64,000 nucleotides of DNA, taken from contig JAPKMP010000012.1 of the NCBI GenBank assembly GCA_026645935.1, forward strand, positions 99,425 to 163,424. The letters are read 5' to 3'. Every line of letters starts with the position of its first letter. Position 1 is the stretch's first letter. This document shows positions 16,351-25,205 of this stretch, piece after piece. The position numbers and the translations under genes are program-made. The DNA comes from Candidatus Villigracilaceae bacterium (lineage in GTDB: Bacteria; Chloroflexota; Anaerolineae; Anaerolineales; Villigracilaceae). Below the pieces are notes generated by a model that worked only from the letters and a program-made list of their open reading frames with translations, was not told where the DNA came from and did no database searches.

Positions 16351-17187
16351 ATGAAACAGAAGTTGTTCCTTTTTATAGCGCTTTTCTTGGCCGTAGGATG
16401 CGCGCCCGCCTCTCCCTCGACCGACGCCGACCCGGCGATATCAGTTTTACCTTCGCTGGCAGCATCGTCTGCGACACCTGAAGCGGCAGAAACAGAGTCA
16501 GCCCTCCCTGCGGAGATCGAGGCGGAGAACCTTGTCACGTTCGATGAAATGGGAATCGCTGTCGGGTTCGATTATCCCGAAGGCTTCCTGCAAGGCGTCA
16601 GTACCGGAGTTTTGGGCGTTTACGAGCCGAGTGCGCCTTTCGACCTGCCATATCCGGCTCATGCGCGAATTTTGTTCACGGCTTATACCAACGGGTCTGA
16701 AAATATCACGGCCGCGGGGATTCGCGTTTTTCGGGTAGACGAGATCAATGCGCTTCAAGCGGGCGTGGTGGAAAATCTCTCCGCGGTGCGTGAAGGACAG
16801 GCAGATCATCATAACGATTTCCCGCGGCTCGCCGGGGCAGGCAATGTGATCGATGCGCAGTTATCTCCCGTCGACTTCAAGAACGGAACCGGTTATCGCT
16901 TTCTGCTCACCAAATCATTTTCTGCCGATCCGCTCATGAGCACCGGCATGACTTATATGTATCAGGGCGTCACGGACGATGAAAAATATTTTCTTTCTTT
17001 CCTTATCAGCGTTGACGCGCCCTTCCTCGCACCGTATCTTAACCAGCCCCTTACAACCGTCGAAGAATTCGAATCCTTCTATTCGAATATCAACACCCTG
17101 ATCGATACGTCCGCGCCGAATCAATTCACGCCTTCGCTCGATATTCTGGACGAACTGGTCTCATCCGTTATCATCAGCGAAAAATAA
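16351..17187 (+). CDS. Lipoprotein B, paralogue of lipoprotein A
   Basis: The 278-aa product starts at ATG 16351 (MKQKLFLFIALFLAVGC), with AGGA just upstream and lipobox LAVGC. An earlier in-frame start lies inside the previous gene. Its TYMYQGVTDDEKYFLSFLI and NQFTPSLDILDELVSSV segments align with the equivalent segments of lipoprotein A, so the two are probably diverged tandem duplicates. The function is unknown. It lies 8 bp after lipoprotein A and 11 bp before hmgA. Confidence 0.72.
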   Translation: MKQKLFLFIALFLAVGCAPASPSTDADPAISVLPSLAASSATPEAAETESALPAEIEAENLVTFDEMGIAVGFDYPEGFLQGVSTGVLGVYEPSAPFDLPYPAHARILFTAYTNGSENITAAGIRVFRVDEINALQAGVVENLSAVREGQADHHNDFPRLAGAGNVIDAQLSPVDFKNGTGYRFLLTKSFSADPLMSTGMTYMYQGVTDDEKYFLSFLISVDAPFLAPYLNQPLTTVEEFESFYSNINTLIDTSAPNQFTPSLDILDELVSSVIISEK

Positions 17188-17198
17188 GGAGAAACCGA

Positions 17199-18359
17199 AT
17201 GCCTTTCTATCATAAACTCGGAAGCATCCCCCACAAGCGTCATACGCAATTCAAAAAACCGAACGGCAAACTCTACCGCGAAGAAGTAATGGGACTGGAG
17301 GGATTCTCATCGATCCAATCCATTCTTTATCATCACTTCCTGCCGCCGCGCGTAAAAGAAACCAGGGACCTCGGCTCTGCAAAACCTCAATACGTGGATT
17401 TCGGTCCCATTCGCCACCGTGCCTTTAAGACGGAACCGATCCCCGCTGGCGCAGATCCGGTTTCCTCCAGGATTCCCCTGCTCGGAAACAACGACATCAT
17501 CCTAGGCGTCTCGCGTTCGAAGAACAGCATGAATTATTTCTATCGTAATGCGCAGGCTTACGAAACCTGGTGGGTCCACGAAGGAAGCGGCGTGTTGAAA
17601 TCGCAGTTCGGGAGCCTGCCTTTCCACAAGGGCGATTACATCGTCATTCCGTTCGGCACGACCTGGAAGATGGAATTGAAAGAAGAATGCAAATTCTTCA
17701 CAATCGAGAATCCCAGCCAGATCGAACCGCCCAAGCGATATAGGAATAATTTTGGGCAAATGCTCGAACATGCCCCTTATTGCGAACGCGACATCCGGGT
17801 GCCCGAAGAATTGGAAACCCACACCGAACGAGGCGAGTTCGAAGTACGCGTCAAGGTGCGCGACAGGATCTCGGTGCATATCCTCGATTATCATCCCCAC
17901 GATGTCGTCGGCTGGGACGGTTATCTTTATCCGTGGATCTTCAACATCGAAGACTTCGAGCCAATCACGGGACGCATCCACCAGCCGCCACCCGTTCATC
18001 AAACCTTCGACGCTCATAACTTCGTTGTCTGTTCCTTTGTGCCGCGCCTCTTCGACTATCACCCGGACGGAATCCCCGCTCCGTACAATCATTCCAACGT
18101 CCAGTCTGATGAGGTCATCTATTACGCAGAAGGCAATTTCATGTCGCGCAAGGGAATCGAACGCGCGGATATCAGCCTGCATCCGTTCGGCTTGCCGCAC
18201 GGTCCCCAACCAGGTATGACCGAAGCCAGCATCGGAAAGAGCGAGACGAAGGAACTCGCCGTGATGGTCGATACCTTTCATCCGCTTCAAATGACCAGTC
18301 ATGCGCTCGAAATGGAAAAGCCCTATATGGAAACCTGGCTGGAAGGGGACGGGGAATAA
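17199..18359 (+). CDS. hmgA: Homogentisate 1,2-dioxygenase
   Basis: A 386-aa cupin-type dioxygenase. Recognisable features are the N-terminal FYHKLGSIPHKRHTQF, the GDYIVIPFGTTWKM strand, PPPVHQTFDAHNFVVCSFVPR and the C-terminal iron-binding region FDYHPDGIPAPYNHSN followed by SDEVIYYAEGNF. It is shorter than the human enzyme (445 aa), as for many bacterial homologues. It cleaves homogentisate with O2 to maleylacetoacetate. SD AAGGAGA precedes ATG 17199. Maleylacetoacetate isomerase and fumarylacetoacetase genes are not in the window. Confidence 0.88.
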   Translation: MPFYHKLGSIPHKRHTQFKKPNGKLYREEVMGLEGFSSIQSILYHHFLPPRVKETRDLGSAKPQYVDFGPIRHRAFKTEPIPAGADPVSSRIPLLGNNDIILGVSRSKNSMNYFYRNAQAYETWWVHEGSGVLKSQFGSLPFHKGDYIVIPFGTTWKMELKEECKFFTIENPSQIEPPKRYRNNFGQMLEHAPYCERDIRVPEELETHTERGEFEVRVKVRDRISVHILDYHPHDVVGWDGYLYPWIFNIEDFEPITGRIHQPPPVHQTFDAHNFVVCSFVPRLFDYHPDGIPAPYNHSNVQSDEVIYYAEGNFMSRKGIERADISLHPFGLPHGPQPGMTEASIGKSETKELAVMVDTFHPLQMTSHALEMEKPYMETWLEGDGE

Positions 18360-18382
18360 TTCCTTTGACATCGGAGAATGCC

Positions 18383-19093
18383 ATGCAGCGTTGTAGTCAC
18401 ATTCTTTTGCTAATCAGCCTGTTCGTTTCGTCATGTAACATGCCCCCCGCAAGCGAAATCACGGATCCCGGCGTTGCCACATCCGCCGCGCAGACCGTCG
18501 AAGCGGCGTTGAACAACCAGAGTCCTCTCGCCAGCCCGACTGCTGGGGTTTCAGGACAAGACAAAACTCCGTTCGCGGGAGAGGCGCCATCGGCAAGTTT
18601 CGAAGATGTGACCAATTGCCGAACCGGTCCCGGCGTGAACTACCCGCCTGTGACCCAGATTCAGCCCGGCGTCTCCGTCGAGATCGTGGGTTTCCTCCCG
18701 CCAAGTTTTTGGATCGTTGAAACCGACAAAGGTCAATGCTGGGTGGCGGGTCAATTCGTTACTCCAGCAGGAAACACGAGCGCTGTGCCGACCGTCACCG
18801 CGCCGCCCCTGCCCGAGGGAGGCGCACCGCAAAACGTCAGCCTGCAAAAATGGGATATCTCCTGCAATTACGAGACGAATCAAGCCAATGTCACCATTCG
18901 CTGGGCGGATAAGGAAGATGAAACAGGCTATCGCGTCGTGCGCAACGATGTTGTGGTTGCCGAACTTCCTGCAAACTCGATTGAGTTCACCGAAACCATC
19001 ACACTGTTATCGGGCCAGACCGTGGGGTATCGCATCATTGCGTTCAATCCCGCGGGCGATACAAGCAGCAAGGCGATAACACTTGGTTGTTAA
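18383..19093 (+). CDS. Lipoprotein with SH3b and Fn3-like domains
   Basis: The 236-aa product starts at ATG 18383 (GGAG upstream), with signal and lipobox LFVSSC. A bacterial SH3 domain (NCRTGPGVNYPPVTQIQPG ... QCWVAGQFVTPAG) follows, then a C-terminal fibronectin-III-like domain (VTIRWADKEDETGYRVVRN). SH3b domains usually bind peptidoglycan or surface peptides. The gene is last before a strong terminator, and so probably ends the hpd-hmgA operon. No link to tyrosine metabolism is known. Confidence 0.78.
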   Translation: MQRCSHILLLISLFVSSCNMPPASEITDPGVATSAAQTVEAALNNQSPLASPTAGVSGQDKTPFAGEAPSASFEDVTNCRTGPGVNYPPVTQIQPGVSVEIVGFLPPSFWIVETDKGQCWVAGQFVTPAGNTSAVPTVTAPPLPEGGAPQNVSLQKWDISCNYETNQANVTIRWADKEDETGYRVVRNDVVVAELPANSIEFTETITLLSGQTVGYRIIAFNPAGDTSSKAITLGC

Positions 19094-19102
19094 TTTCTAA
19101 AT

Positions 19103-19139
19103 ACAGGAGAGCCACACATTCGCGCGGCTCTCCTGTTTG
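19103..19139 (+). terminator. Rho-independent terminator after SH3 lipoprotein
   Basis: Perfect 11-bp stem ACAGGAGAGCC (19103-19113) / GGCTCTCCTGT (19126-19136) followed by TTGA. It lies between convergent genes and could serve both directions. Confidence 0.75.
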
Positions 19140-19158
19140 AGGATATTAACTTGGCGAA

Positions 19159-20046
19159 CTACTCACCCACCAGCATCCACTTCGCCATTTTTCCATGCAG
19201 CTGCCCGATGCCGCGCGCAATATTCATGAAGATCGTCCACAACATAAATCCGCCGATTGCCCACAAGGGGTACGTCCACGACGGAAAGAAGAAGCGGGTT
19301 TCTCCGATCACCATTGCACCCTGATTTAGCGCCTCTTGAAAGACAGGGATCGCGATAAACGCCAGGGAGAAACTCAGCACGAGCACAATCAAGATGAAAT
19401 AAACAGTTCCCAACACGAATTGAATCAGCATGTAAAGCAGCATCATCCAGGTTTGCCGGTCCACCAAAAGCACCTTGAGGCGGTCCAGCCATTTCATGTC
19501 ATGATGAGAGAAAAGCGGGCGGCGGGGCATCCGTACGCCGAGCAATGCTTCAACCAATCTTCCCTCCAGCAAGGCGAGTCCGCGAATCGAAAGCAGGAAA
19601 AGCAGTGAAAGCGGAAAACCAAAGATAAAGATCAAAAAGGAGATCGAGATCGATGCGCCAGTCACAGCCCAGGTGAAATAGAAGACGCCCGTGATAAATG
19701 CAATGAACATATACAGCAGGGCGCCCCAGGCTCGCGGGTCCACATACACGCCAAAGAAACTCCCAAGGATGGAACGCGGCTTGACCGGTTGATTCAAGGC
19801 CGGGGAGATGCGGCGCTCCGCCTCGCGATACGCCTGCGCGGTCTCTTCAGGCAAGCCATATTCCTGGATGATCTTCGCCAGTGCGTCAGCGTCGTTTCTT
19901 TCAGGTTGCTTTTCTTTTGCCGAGGCAAGCGCCAGGGTCAGATGTTCCCGCGCATCCGATAAGGCATCCTGCGCCAATGCAGGGTCCACATCCTTCATCT
20001 CCATTTTCAAAGCATTCAAATACTCTTCGATTGTATTGAACATCAT
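19159..20046 (-). CDS. HAAS-domain/sensor-like membrane protein, PadR partner
   Basis: A 295-aa protein. Residues 1-75 form a soluble helical domain (IEEYLNALKMEMKDVDPALA, then EYGLPEETAQAYREAE) typical of HAAS/DUF1700 signalling domains. The rest has about six transmembrane segments in two similar halves, each opening with DPRAWGALLYMFIAF or DRQTWMMLLYMLIQF, as in the Sensor (PF13796-like) family. It begins one base after the PadR stop with AAAGGA in between. PadR plus HAAS membrane protein pairs are commonly auto-regulated envelope-stress modules. The inducing signal is unknown. Confidence 0.78.
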   Translation of the reverse strand: MMFNTIEEYLNALKMEMKDVDPALAQDALSDAREHLTLALASAKEKQPERNDADALAKIIQEYGLPEETAQAYREAERRISPALNQPVKPRSILGSFFGVYVDPRAWGALLYMFIAFITGVFYFTWAVTGASISISFLIFIFGFPLSLLFLLSIRGLALLEGRLVEALLGVRMPRRPLFSHHDMKWLDRLKVLLVDRQTWMMLLYMLIQFVLGTVYFILIVLVLSFSLAFIAIPVFQEALNQGAMVIGETRFFFPSWTYPLWAIGGFMLWTIFMNIARGIGQLHGKMAKWMLVGE

Positions 20047-20047
20047 T

Positions 20048-20404
20048 TCATCCTTTCAAGATCGAATCCACGAACTTCCGGGTTTGTTTCCATAATTCGG
20101 TCCACTCCGCCAGCGCCTCCCGGCCCTCTCTCGTGATCTTGTAATAACGGCGCGGCGGACCGGACACAGACGGTTCAACAACGCTGCCTAGCAAGCCATT
20201 ATCCTCCAGCGAGCGCAGGACGGGATATAAAGTCCCCTGCTTCATCATTGGGAGATCCGGCGCGCTTTCTTCGAGCATCTTCGCGATCTGATAACCGTAC
20301 ATCGGTTCGCCGCTGCGGTTCAACACGCTCAACAGCACGAGCGAGGAGGTTCCCGCGTTAAGTTCCTTTTGGAATTTTTTTGTATGAGCATCAAGATCGA
20401 CCAT
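20048..20404 (-). CDS. PadR-family transcriptional regulator
   Basis: The product is 118 aa from ATG 20404 (SD AAAAGGAGCCC). The winged helix is seen in MYGYQIAKMLEE, PMMKQGTLYPVLRSLEDNG and PRRYYKITREGREALAEW, which is the PadR consensus. It probably represses the operon with its membrane partner. An inverted repeat 33 bp upstream of the start is a good candidate operator. Confidence 0.9.
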   Translation of the reverse strand: MVDLDAHTKKFQKELNAGTSSLVLLSVLNRSGEPMYGYQIAKMLEESAPDLPMMKQGTLYPVLRSLEDNGLLGSVVEPSVSGPPRRYYKITREGREALAEWTELWKQTRKFVDSILKG

Positions 20405-20436
20405 ATGGGCTCCTTTTGATAATATCAATTTCTTAC

Positions 20437-20458
20437 TACTAATAATCAAATATTAGTA
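20437..20458. promoter_or_regulatory. Candidate PadR operator (inverted repeat)
   Basis: Arms TACTAATA (20437-20444) and TATTAGTA (20451-20458) are a perfect inverted repeat with a 6-bp AT-rich spacer, in an AT-rich island upstream of padR. Symmetry, position and spacing suit an autoregulatory PadR dimer site that overlaps the promoter. Confidence 0.55.
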
Positions 20459-20495
20459 TAAATCTAATAATATGTCAAGGGTTTTAATAGATAAG

Positions 20496-20527
20496 AAATC
20501 AGCCCCGGAGGTGACCGGGGCTGATTT
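20496..20527 (-). terminator. Rho-independent terminator of folD
   Basis: Perfect 13-bp stem AAATCAGCCCCGG / CCGGGGCTGATTT with a 6-nt loop, located 26 bp past the folD stop, followed on the minus strand by a T-rich run (TTCTTAT). Confidence 0.8.
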
Positions 20528-20552
20528 CATCACCAACGAAAGCTGGCTGCTT

Positions 20553-21467
20553 CTACTTGTTATCCTGGATTTCCGCCGCCCTGAATGTATTTGCCATCAA
20601 CATTGCAATCGTCATGGGACCAACGCCGCCGGGAACAGGCGTGATGAAACCAGCGACTTCCTTCGCTTCTTCGAAATTAACATCTCCAACCAGACGCTGA
20701 AGAGGTTTGCCCGTTTTCTGGCTGATCATCTGTGTACCATCTGGATTAAGTTTCGGAATGCCGTTGATACCCACGTCGATGACCGCCGCGCCGGGTTTGA
20801 TCCAATCGCCGCGAACCATCTCAGCACGTCCAATGGCGGCGATGATGATATCCGCATCGCGCAGGACACCGGGGATGTCTTTCGTCTTCGAGTGGACGAC
20901 TGTCACGGTGGCGTTCTCCTTGATGAGCAGTAAAGCCGCGGGCATGCCGACGATGTTCGACCGCCCCAACACCACAGCGTTCGCACCAGCGATCTTGACC
21001 CCGGCTTCCTTGAGGAGGTAAATGCATCCATAAGGCGTGCAGGGAACAAAAAGCGGTTCGCGTCCCTTTTGTGCGAGGCGTCCCAGGTTGATGGGCGAGA
21101 ATCCATCCACATCCTTTTCTATTGATATGAGTTGGAGAACTCGCTCCTCATCCAGATGATCCGGCAAAGGCAGTTGTACCAAGATGCCATTCACCTTCGG
21201 GTCGGCGTTCAACTCCTTGATGAGTTTTTCCAGGTCCGCCTGCGAGACATCCGCCGGGAGAGGGTGATGATATGACGTCATTCCCAACTCGGCGCAAGCC
21301 TTCTGTTTCATGCTGACGTAGGTCGCCGAATCGATCCGGTCCCCCACCAATACGGTCGCTAGACCCGGCTGTGACTTGCCTTCGGCAAGCCGTTTTGCGG
21401 TTTTTTCCTTCACTCCATCGCGCACCTTCTGCGCAATGGCGGTTCCATCTATTAATTGAGCTGTCAT
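20553..21467 (-). CDS. folD: Methylenetetrahydrofolate dehydrogenase/cyclohydrolase
   Basis: The 304-aa protein matches FolD: YVSMKQKACAELGM (catalytic Lys), GILVQLPLPDHLDE, KDVDGFSPINLGRLAQ, the NADP-binding AVVLGRSNIVGMPAALLL and the C-terminal PGGVGPMTIAMLM. It interconverts 5,10-methylene-, methenyl- and 10-formyl-THF. SD AAGGAGCAACCC precedes ATG 21467. It is monocistronic with its own terminator. Its product 5,10-methylene-THF is also the methyl donor for TrmFO, encoded at 46.2 kb. Confidence 0.96.
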   Translation of the reverse strand: MTAQLIDGTAIAQKVRDGVKEKTAKRLAEGKSQPGLATVLVGDRIDSATYVSMKQKACAELGMTSYHHPLPADVSQADLEKLIKELNADPKVNGILVQLPLPDHLDEERVLQLISIEKDVDGFSPINLGRLAQKGREPLFVPCTPYGCIYLLKEAGVKIAGANAVVLGRSNIVGMPAALLLIKENATVTVVHSKTKDIPGVLRDADIIIAAIGRAEMVRGDWIKPGAAVIDVGINGIPKLNPDGTQMISQKTGKPLQRLVGDVNFEEAKEVAGFITPVPGGVGPMTIAMLMANTFRAAEIQDNK

Positions 21468-21553
21468 GGGTTGCTCCTTCTGCCTTGATATTCATATGAA
21501 ATTATATAGTCTGCGCCCGATTCGATATAGTGACATTTGTAACGATAAGAACC

Positions 21554-23269
21554 TTATACAACCTGACTCTGCCCACCAGCAGGGTAATATTCCCGCATAT
21601 AGCACAAGAAAAGCGGGATGAAAACCAGCGCCTGCGGCACGAGGAAAAGGCGAGCCTCCGAAACCACTCCGCCAAGAAAATGGGCGGGGAACCATAGCGG
21701 GACGATTGCAATAAAAAACCGCTTCAGCAACGGCGGCCATTGCCTGTAGACCAACAACCCGACCAAGGGCGCAAAACTGAGAAAACGGAGAAATAATATC
21801 AATGAGAACGGGGTCAAATTGTAGGATAGGAGTTCGGGCCCGGGATGATAACCATAAGGGATGAACAACTCACGGTCGGGGTACAACGCTCGTAAAAGGA
21901 AAAAAATCACCGTCCAAACAACCAGAGAAAATAGGATCGGAGCGAGTTTCGCCCTGTCGGTTCGGAAATTTCGGAGCGAGGAAAATCCCATGAGAGGAAT
22001 CAGTCCGCTCGTTTCTCGATTCAGTGAAGCGAAAATCATCAGATAGGGCAGCCGTGGATAAAGGTCGTTCAGAATCAACAACCCCGCGGTGAGGTAAAAG
22101 ATCAAATCGAAATATGTGTTAAAGGAAAGGTCGCTTTGGTGAAACGAGTTAAGCATCGAGCCGGTCAGGAAGACGAGCCCTGCCATGGAAACCATGTCGG
22201 AAAATCCCAGTCTTCGAAAATAGGAAAAAGCCAGAAAAAAGATCGCAAGATTTTGGGCGACCCTCAAAACGGCAAAAACCCAAAGGTACGGATCCGCGGC
22301 TCCAAGAGATACCACGATCCACATCAAGGCATCGATCAGCCACTCTGCAAGCGGGCGATACTGCCAGGGGTCCAATGCAGTACCGGCAATCACCGCATTG
22401 TGCCTGTCGATTTGCATATCGAGCCGCCCCTTGATCTCGGGATTTTCAAATTGAAGGTAAGCTGAATACAAACTCAATAGAGCGAGCAGGACAACGATCG
22501 CAATCCGCCTTTTCTTCAGGTTTCCCACAGACTCAAACACACTGAAGAAAACAAAGAAAGCAAAGCCGAGGCAAACAATACTCGTAATAACGATCAGCGC
22601 ATAATACAAAAAGGGGGTCGAGCTTTTCTTGTTGACGATAAACGGCTTGTCCACCAATATGGAATCGAATTTCTCACCATCCCACAATATAGTGACCTTT
22701 GCCCGCTTATCCAATGGAAACAGCGTCAGGGTTGCCCGCTCCCCAATGCTCCCCTGCCAGAGCAATTCGCCGACTGAACCGGGGTTTAGTAAAAAATGAT
22801 CGAATTCAGCTTCCCACTCCCCTGAAAAAATAAAATCCTTATGGGAATGGGTTTTGTCGTCGAATCTCAACCATACCCCCTTCAATTGAACCGGATCATT
22901 CTCTTCGTCCGGATAATCAATCGTGATTTTCAGATTGCTGGCTGCCTGGAAAAACGGAGATGTGGGATAATGAGGAATCGGGAAAAAGCATGGGCTGAGC
23001 AGGAGAGCCAGAAATATCCAGAACCCCAGGGTTTTCAGGAACCGTGCCTGATCCTCAAAATAATGCTTTCTCTTTAGAAAAAGGATCAAAGCAAGACTCA
23101 AGAACGAAAACACAACAATGATAATTCCCCCAAACAGAGCACGCCTCAAACTCAATCCAATCGATTGAAAGTAATGGATATAGAGTAGTACGACAAGATT
23201 GACTGAAAAGGCGACCGATGCCGCTACGACCAAACCATGTGTGCGAACAAACGGATTGAGCTTGCTCAA
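21554..23269 (-). CDS. Large multi-pass membrane protein, GT-C-like layout
   Basis: A 571-aa protein with roughly 12 hydrophobic segments. Two N-terminal membrane segments and a third near residue 90 are followed by a soluble beta-rich insertion (about 105-215, including KGVWLRFDDKTHSH), then a long membrane domain. The domain has AGTALDPWQYRPLAEWLIDA and ASLNRETSGLIPL, reminiscent of GT-C glycosyltransferases and bacterial oligosaccharide-type membrane proteins. No catalytic DxD is certain. It overlaps the mtaB stop by 4 bp (ATGA). It is more AT-rich than its neighbours. Function unknown. Confidence 0.7.
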   Translation of the reverse strand: MSKLNPFVRTHGLVVAASVAFSVNLVVLLYIHYFQSIGLSLRRALFGGIIIVVFSFLSLALILFLKRKHYFEDQARFLKTLGFWIFLALLLSPCFFPIPHYPTSPFFQAASNLKITIDYPDEENDPVQLKGVWLRFDDKTHSHKDFIFSGEWEAEFDHFLLNPGSVGELLWQGSIGERATLTLFPLDKRAKVTILWDGEKFDSILVDKPFIVNKKSSTPFLYYALIVITSIVCLGFAFFVFFSVFESVGNLKKRRIAIVVLLALLSLYSAYLQFENPEIKGRLDMQIDRHNAVIAGTALDPWQYRPLAEWLIDALMWIVVSLGAADPYLWVFAVLRVAQNLAIFFLAFSYFRRLGFSDMVSMAGLVFLTGSMLNSFHQSDLSFNTYFDLIFYLTAGLLILNDLYPRLPYLMIFASLNRETSGLIPLMGFSSLRNFRTDRAKLAPILFSLVVWTVIFFLLRALYPDRELFIPYGYHPGPELLSYNLTPFSLILFLRFLSFAPLVGLLVYRQWPPLLKRFFIAIVPLWFPAHFLGGVVSEARLFLVPQALVFIPLFLCYMREYYPAGGQSQVV

Positions 23270-24534
23270 TGAATCTCCCCACGTATAACGCCTTCCCCCA
23301 TTTCCTGTAAAAATACATTGTCCAACTCATTCCACCTTGGCGAAGGGGCTGTGGCGCTCACCCGCAGATAATTTCCCGTCCAGCCTTCCATCCTCCAACC
23401 GAATTCATCATATTCAGTTGTCGACTCCCACAAAACGGGCATGGATTTTCCAATAAATCTTTCGCGATAAGACCTTGCCGACCTTTCAATCGATTCCTGC
23501 AGGATGCGATTCCGCTTCTTTCTTAATTCAGGCTTGACCTGCCCCTTCATCCTTGCCGCCCCCGTGCCGGGACGGGGCGAATACGAGAAAACATGCCCGC
23601 CCGAAAAATTCATTTCGGTGACGAAGCCCAGGGTCTCGGCGAATTCCGCTTCCGTCTCGCCGGGGAAACCTGCAATAAGATCGGTCGTGACGGCGACATC
23701 GCAAATCGCCGCGCGGGCGGCATCGACGAGTTCTCGAAAAGAATCCGTTGTTGTTTTTCGCGCCATCCTTTTCAACGTGGAGTCGCTGCCAGATTGGAGC
23801 GGCAGGTGAAGGTGAGGCATGAGGCGGGCATCTTCCCATAAAGAGAAAAAGTCCGCATCCAGATCCCAGGGCTCGAGAGAGGAGAGTCTCAGGCGGCGGA
23901 GATCCGTATCTTGTAAAAGCGCTTTTACCAAATCACGGAGATGAAGCCCAAAATCGTTTCCCCACGAACCAAGATGAACACCAGTCAGGACGATCTCCTT
24001 CGAACCGCCTGCGAGCGCCGAATTGACGTCGCGAATCACATCACCGATATGCCGTGAACGTCCTTCGCCGCGGGCGAGTGTCGTAATGCAAAACGTGCAT
24101 TGGTTGTCGCAGCCATCCTGCACTTTTATGAATGCACGCGTGCGGCGATGCAAGCCGGGAATGGGCACCCGGTCGATCGGTTCATGATCGAACGACTCTT
24201 TGGGCAAGCCGAGGATCTCGGAAACAAGCAGATCTTTTTTTTCGTTTGTAATAATATACTTGACATTGGGGAGGCTCGCGGCTTCCTTCGGCTGGAGGGT
24301 AGTCCAACATCCGGTGGCGGCGATCTCGCTCACGCCCGCTCGCGCGATGGCGCGAACCTTGCCGCGCGAGTCAGATGCCGCCTGGGTCGTGACCGCGCAA
24401 GTGTTAACCACCGCCATATCTGCGCGATCGGCAGACGCGACGATCTCGTGACCCGCAACGCGAAACTGCCGCGACATGGTTTCGATCTCCGCCTGGTTAA
24501 GACGGCAGCCTATCGTATCGAGAAAGATCTTCAT
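23266..24534 (-). CDS. mtaB: tRNA t6A37 methylthiotransferase MtaB
   Basis: The 422-aa product has the full radical-SAM methylthiotransferase plan. An N-terminal UPF0004 domain carries Cys residues at TIGCRLNQAE, VNTCAVT and ATGCWT for the auxiliary cluster. The radical SAM motif is GCDNQCTFCITTLARG (CxxxCxxC). HLPLQSGSDSTLKRMARKT and ATTDLIAGFPGE follow, then a TRAM-like C-terminus. The short length and the IFLDTIGCRLNQ start favour MtaB over MiaB or RimO. It converts t6A37 to ms2t6A in ANN-decoding tRNAs. Confidence 0.9.
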   Translation of the reverse strand: MKIFLDTIGCRLNQAEIETMSRQFRVAGHEIVASADRADMAVVNTCAVTTQAASDSRGKVRAIARAGVSEIAATGCWTTLQPKEAASLPNVKYIITNEKKDLLVSEILGLPKESFDHEPIDRVPIPGLHRRTRAFIKVQDGCDNQCTFCITTLARGEGRSRHIGDVIRDVNSALAGGSKEIVLTGVHLGSWGNDFGLHLRDLVKALLQDTDLRRLRLSSLEPWDLDADFFSLWEDARLMPHLHLPLQSGSDSTLKRMARKTTTDSFRELVDAARAAICDVAVTTDLIAGFPGETEAEFAETLGFVTEMNFSGGHVFSYSPRPGTGAARMKGQVKPELRKKRNRILQESIERSARSYRERFIGKSMPVLWESTTEYDEFGWRMEGWTGNYLRVSATAPSPRWNELDNVFLQEMGEGVIRGEIH

Positions 24535-24541
24535 AAAACCA

Positions 24542-25192
24542 TCATGGCTGCAAAACGACGAAATTGTCGAAAATTATGTCAACGCCCGACGCGCCGAAGG
24601 TACCTGCAAGGATTCCCACATCGCCGGAAGAAAGAGCCGCATCCTGCGCCTGCGCCACCAGATTCCCGTTCACATAAAAGCTCAATGTGTTTCCGGCACA
24701 GTCTGCGCGAATGTGATTGATGGCAAGTCCCTTGTTGATACTGGACGAGGCCAGCATTTCGGATTGACCGAGCAATACCGCCTGGCCTCCTTGAAAGAGA
24801 CCCATGCCATAGTAGCCATCGCTGGTGAGGATGAAGAAATAATAGTCCTTCCCGTTGTAGCGGCAGATCACACCGATGCGGTTCTCATCCGGACCCGCCA
24901 ACTTGCCGGTATCCACTTCGACGCGCACGTCGGTGAAATTGCGGCGCGGGGTCGCCCAAAAATTCGTCTGCAAGGCATTGACGAGCATGCGGTAACCGCC
25001 GGAATAATAATCCATCACGCCTTCGGTGACGAGCAGGCGATCCCAGCCGGTAGTGGGCTGCGCAAAGTCATCCTGAAAGAGCACCGAACCCGAGGCTTGC
25101 GGCGCGGCGGGAGCCTGCCCCTGACCGGGAGGCGTTCCCGCGCAGGCGGTAATCAGAGCGGACAAAACGAAAAACAAAAGGAATCGATTCAT
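24542..25192 (-). CDS. Lipoprotein with LamG/concanavalin-like domain
   Basis: The product is 216 aa from ATG 25192 with signal MNRFLLFFVLSALITAC and a lipobox ITAC. The mature domain, SVLFQDDFAQPTTGWDRLLV to VDIIFDNFVVLQP, has the opening and closing strands of LamG/DUF1080-like jelly-roll domains that bind sugars. An upstream in-frame extension is rejected because it overlaps the neighbouring gene. ATG 25192 has TAAAAT 7 nt upstream and no SD. Confidence 0.75.
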   Translation of the reverse strand: MNRFLLFFVLSALITACAGTPPGQGQAPAAPQASGSVLFQDDFAQPTTGWDRLLVTEGVMDYYSGGYRMLVNALQTNFWATPRRNFTDVRVEVDTGKLAGPDENRIGVICRYNGKDYYFFILTSDGYYGMGLFQGGQAVLLGQSEMLASSSINKGLAINHIRADCAGNTLSFYVNGNLVAQAQDAALSSGDVGILAGTFGASGVDIIFDNFVVLQP

Positions 25193-25199
25193 AAACGCG

Positions 25200-25205
25200 A
25201 TTTTA
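25200..25205 (-). promoter_or_regulatory. -10 box of leaderless lipoprotein promoter
   Basis: TAAAAT on the minus strand ends 7 nt before ATG 25192. It overlaps the last codons of the upstream TPR gene. No SD is present in the CGCGTTT spacer. Confidence 0.4.

Noticed and set aside
17502..18371. 289-codon open frame opposite hmgA
   Set aside because: Shadow of the conserved hmgA sequence.
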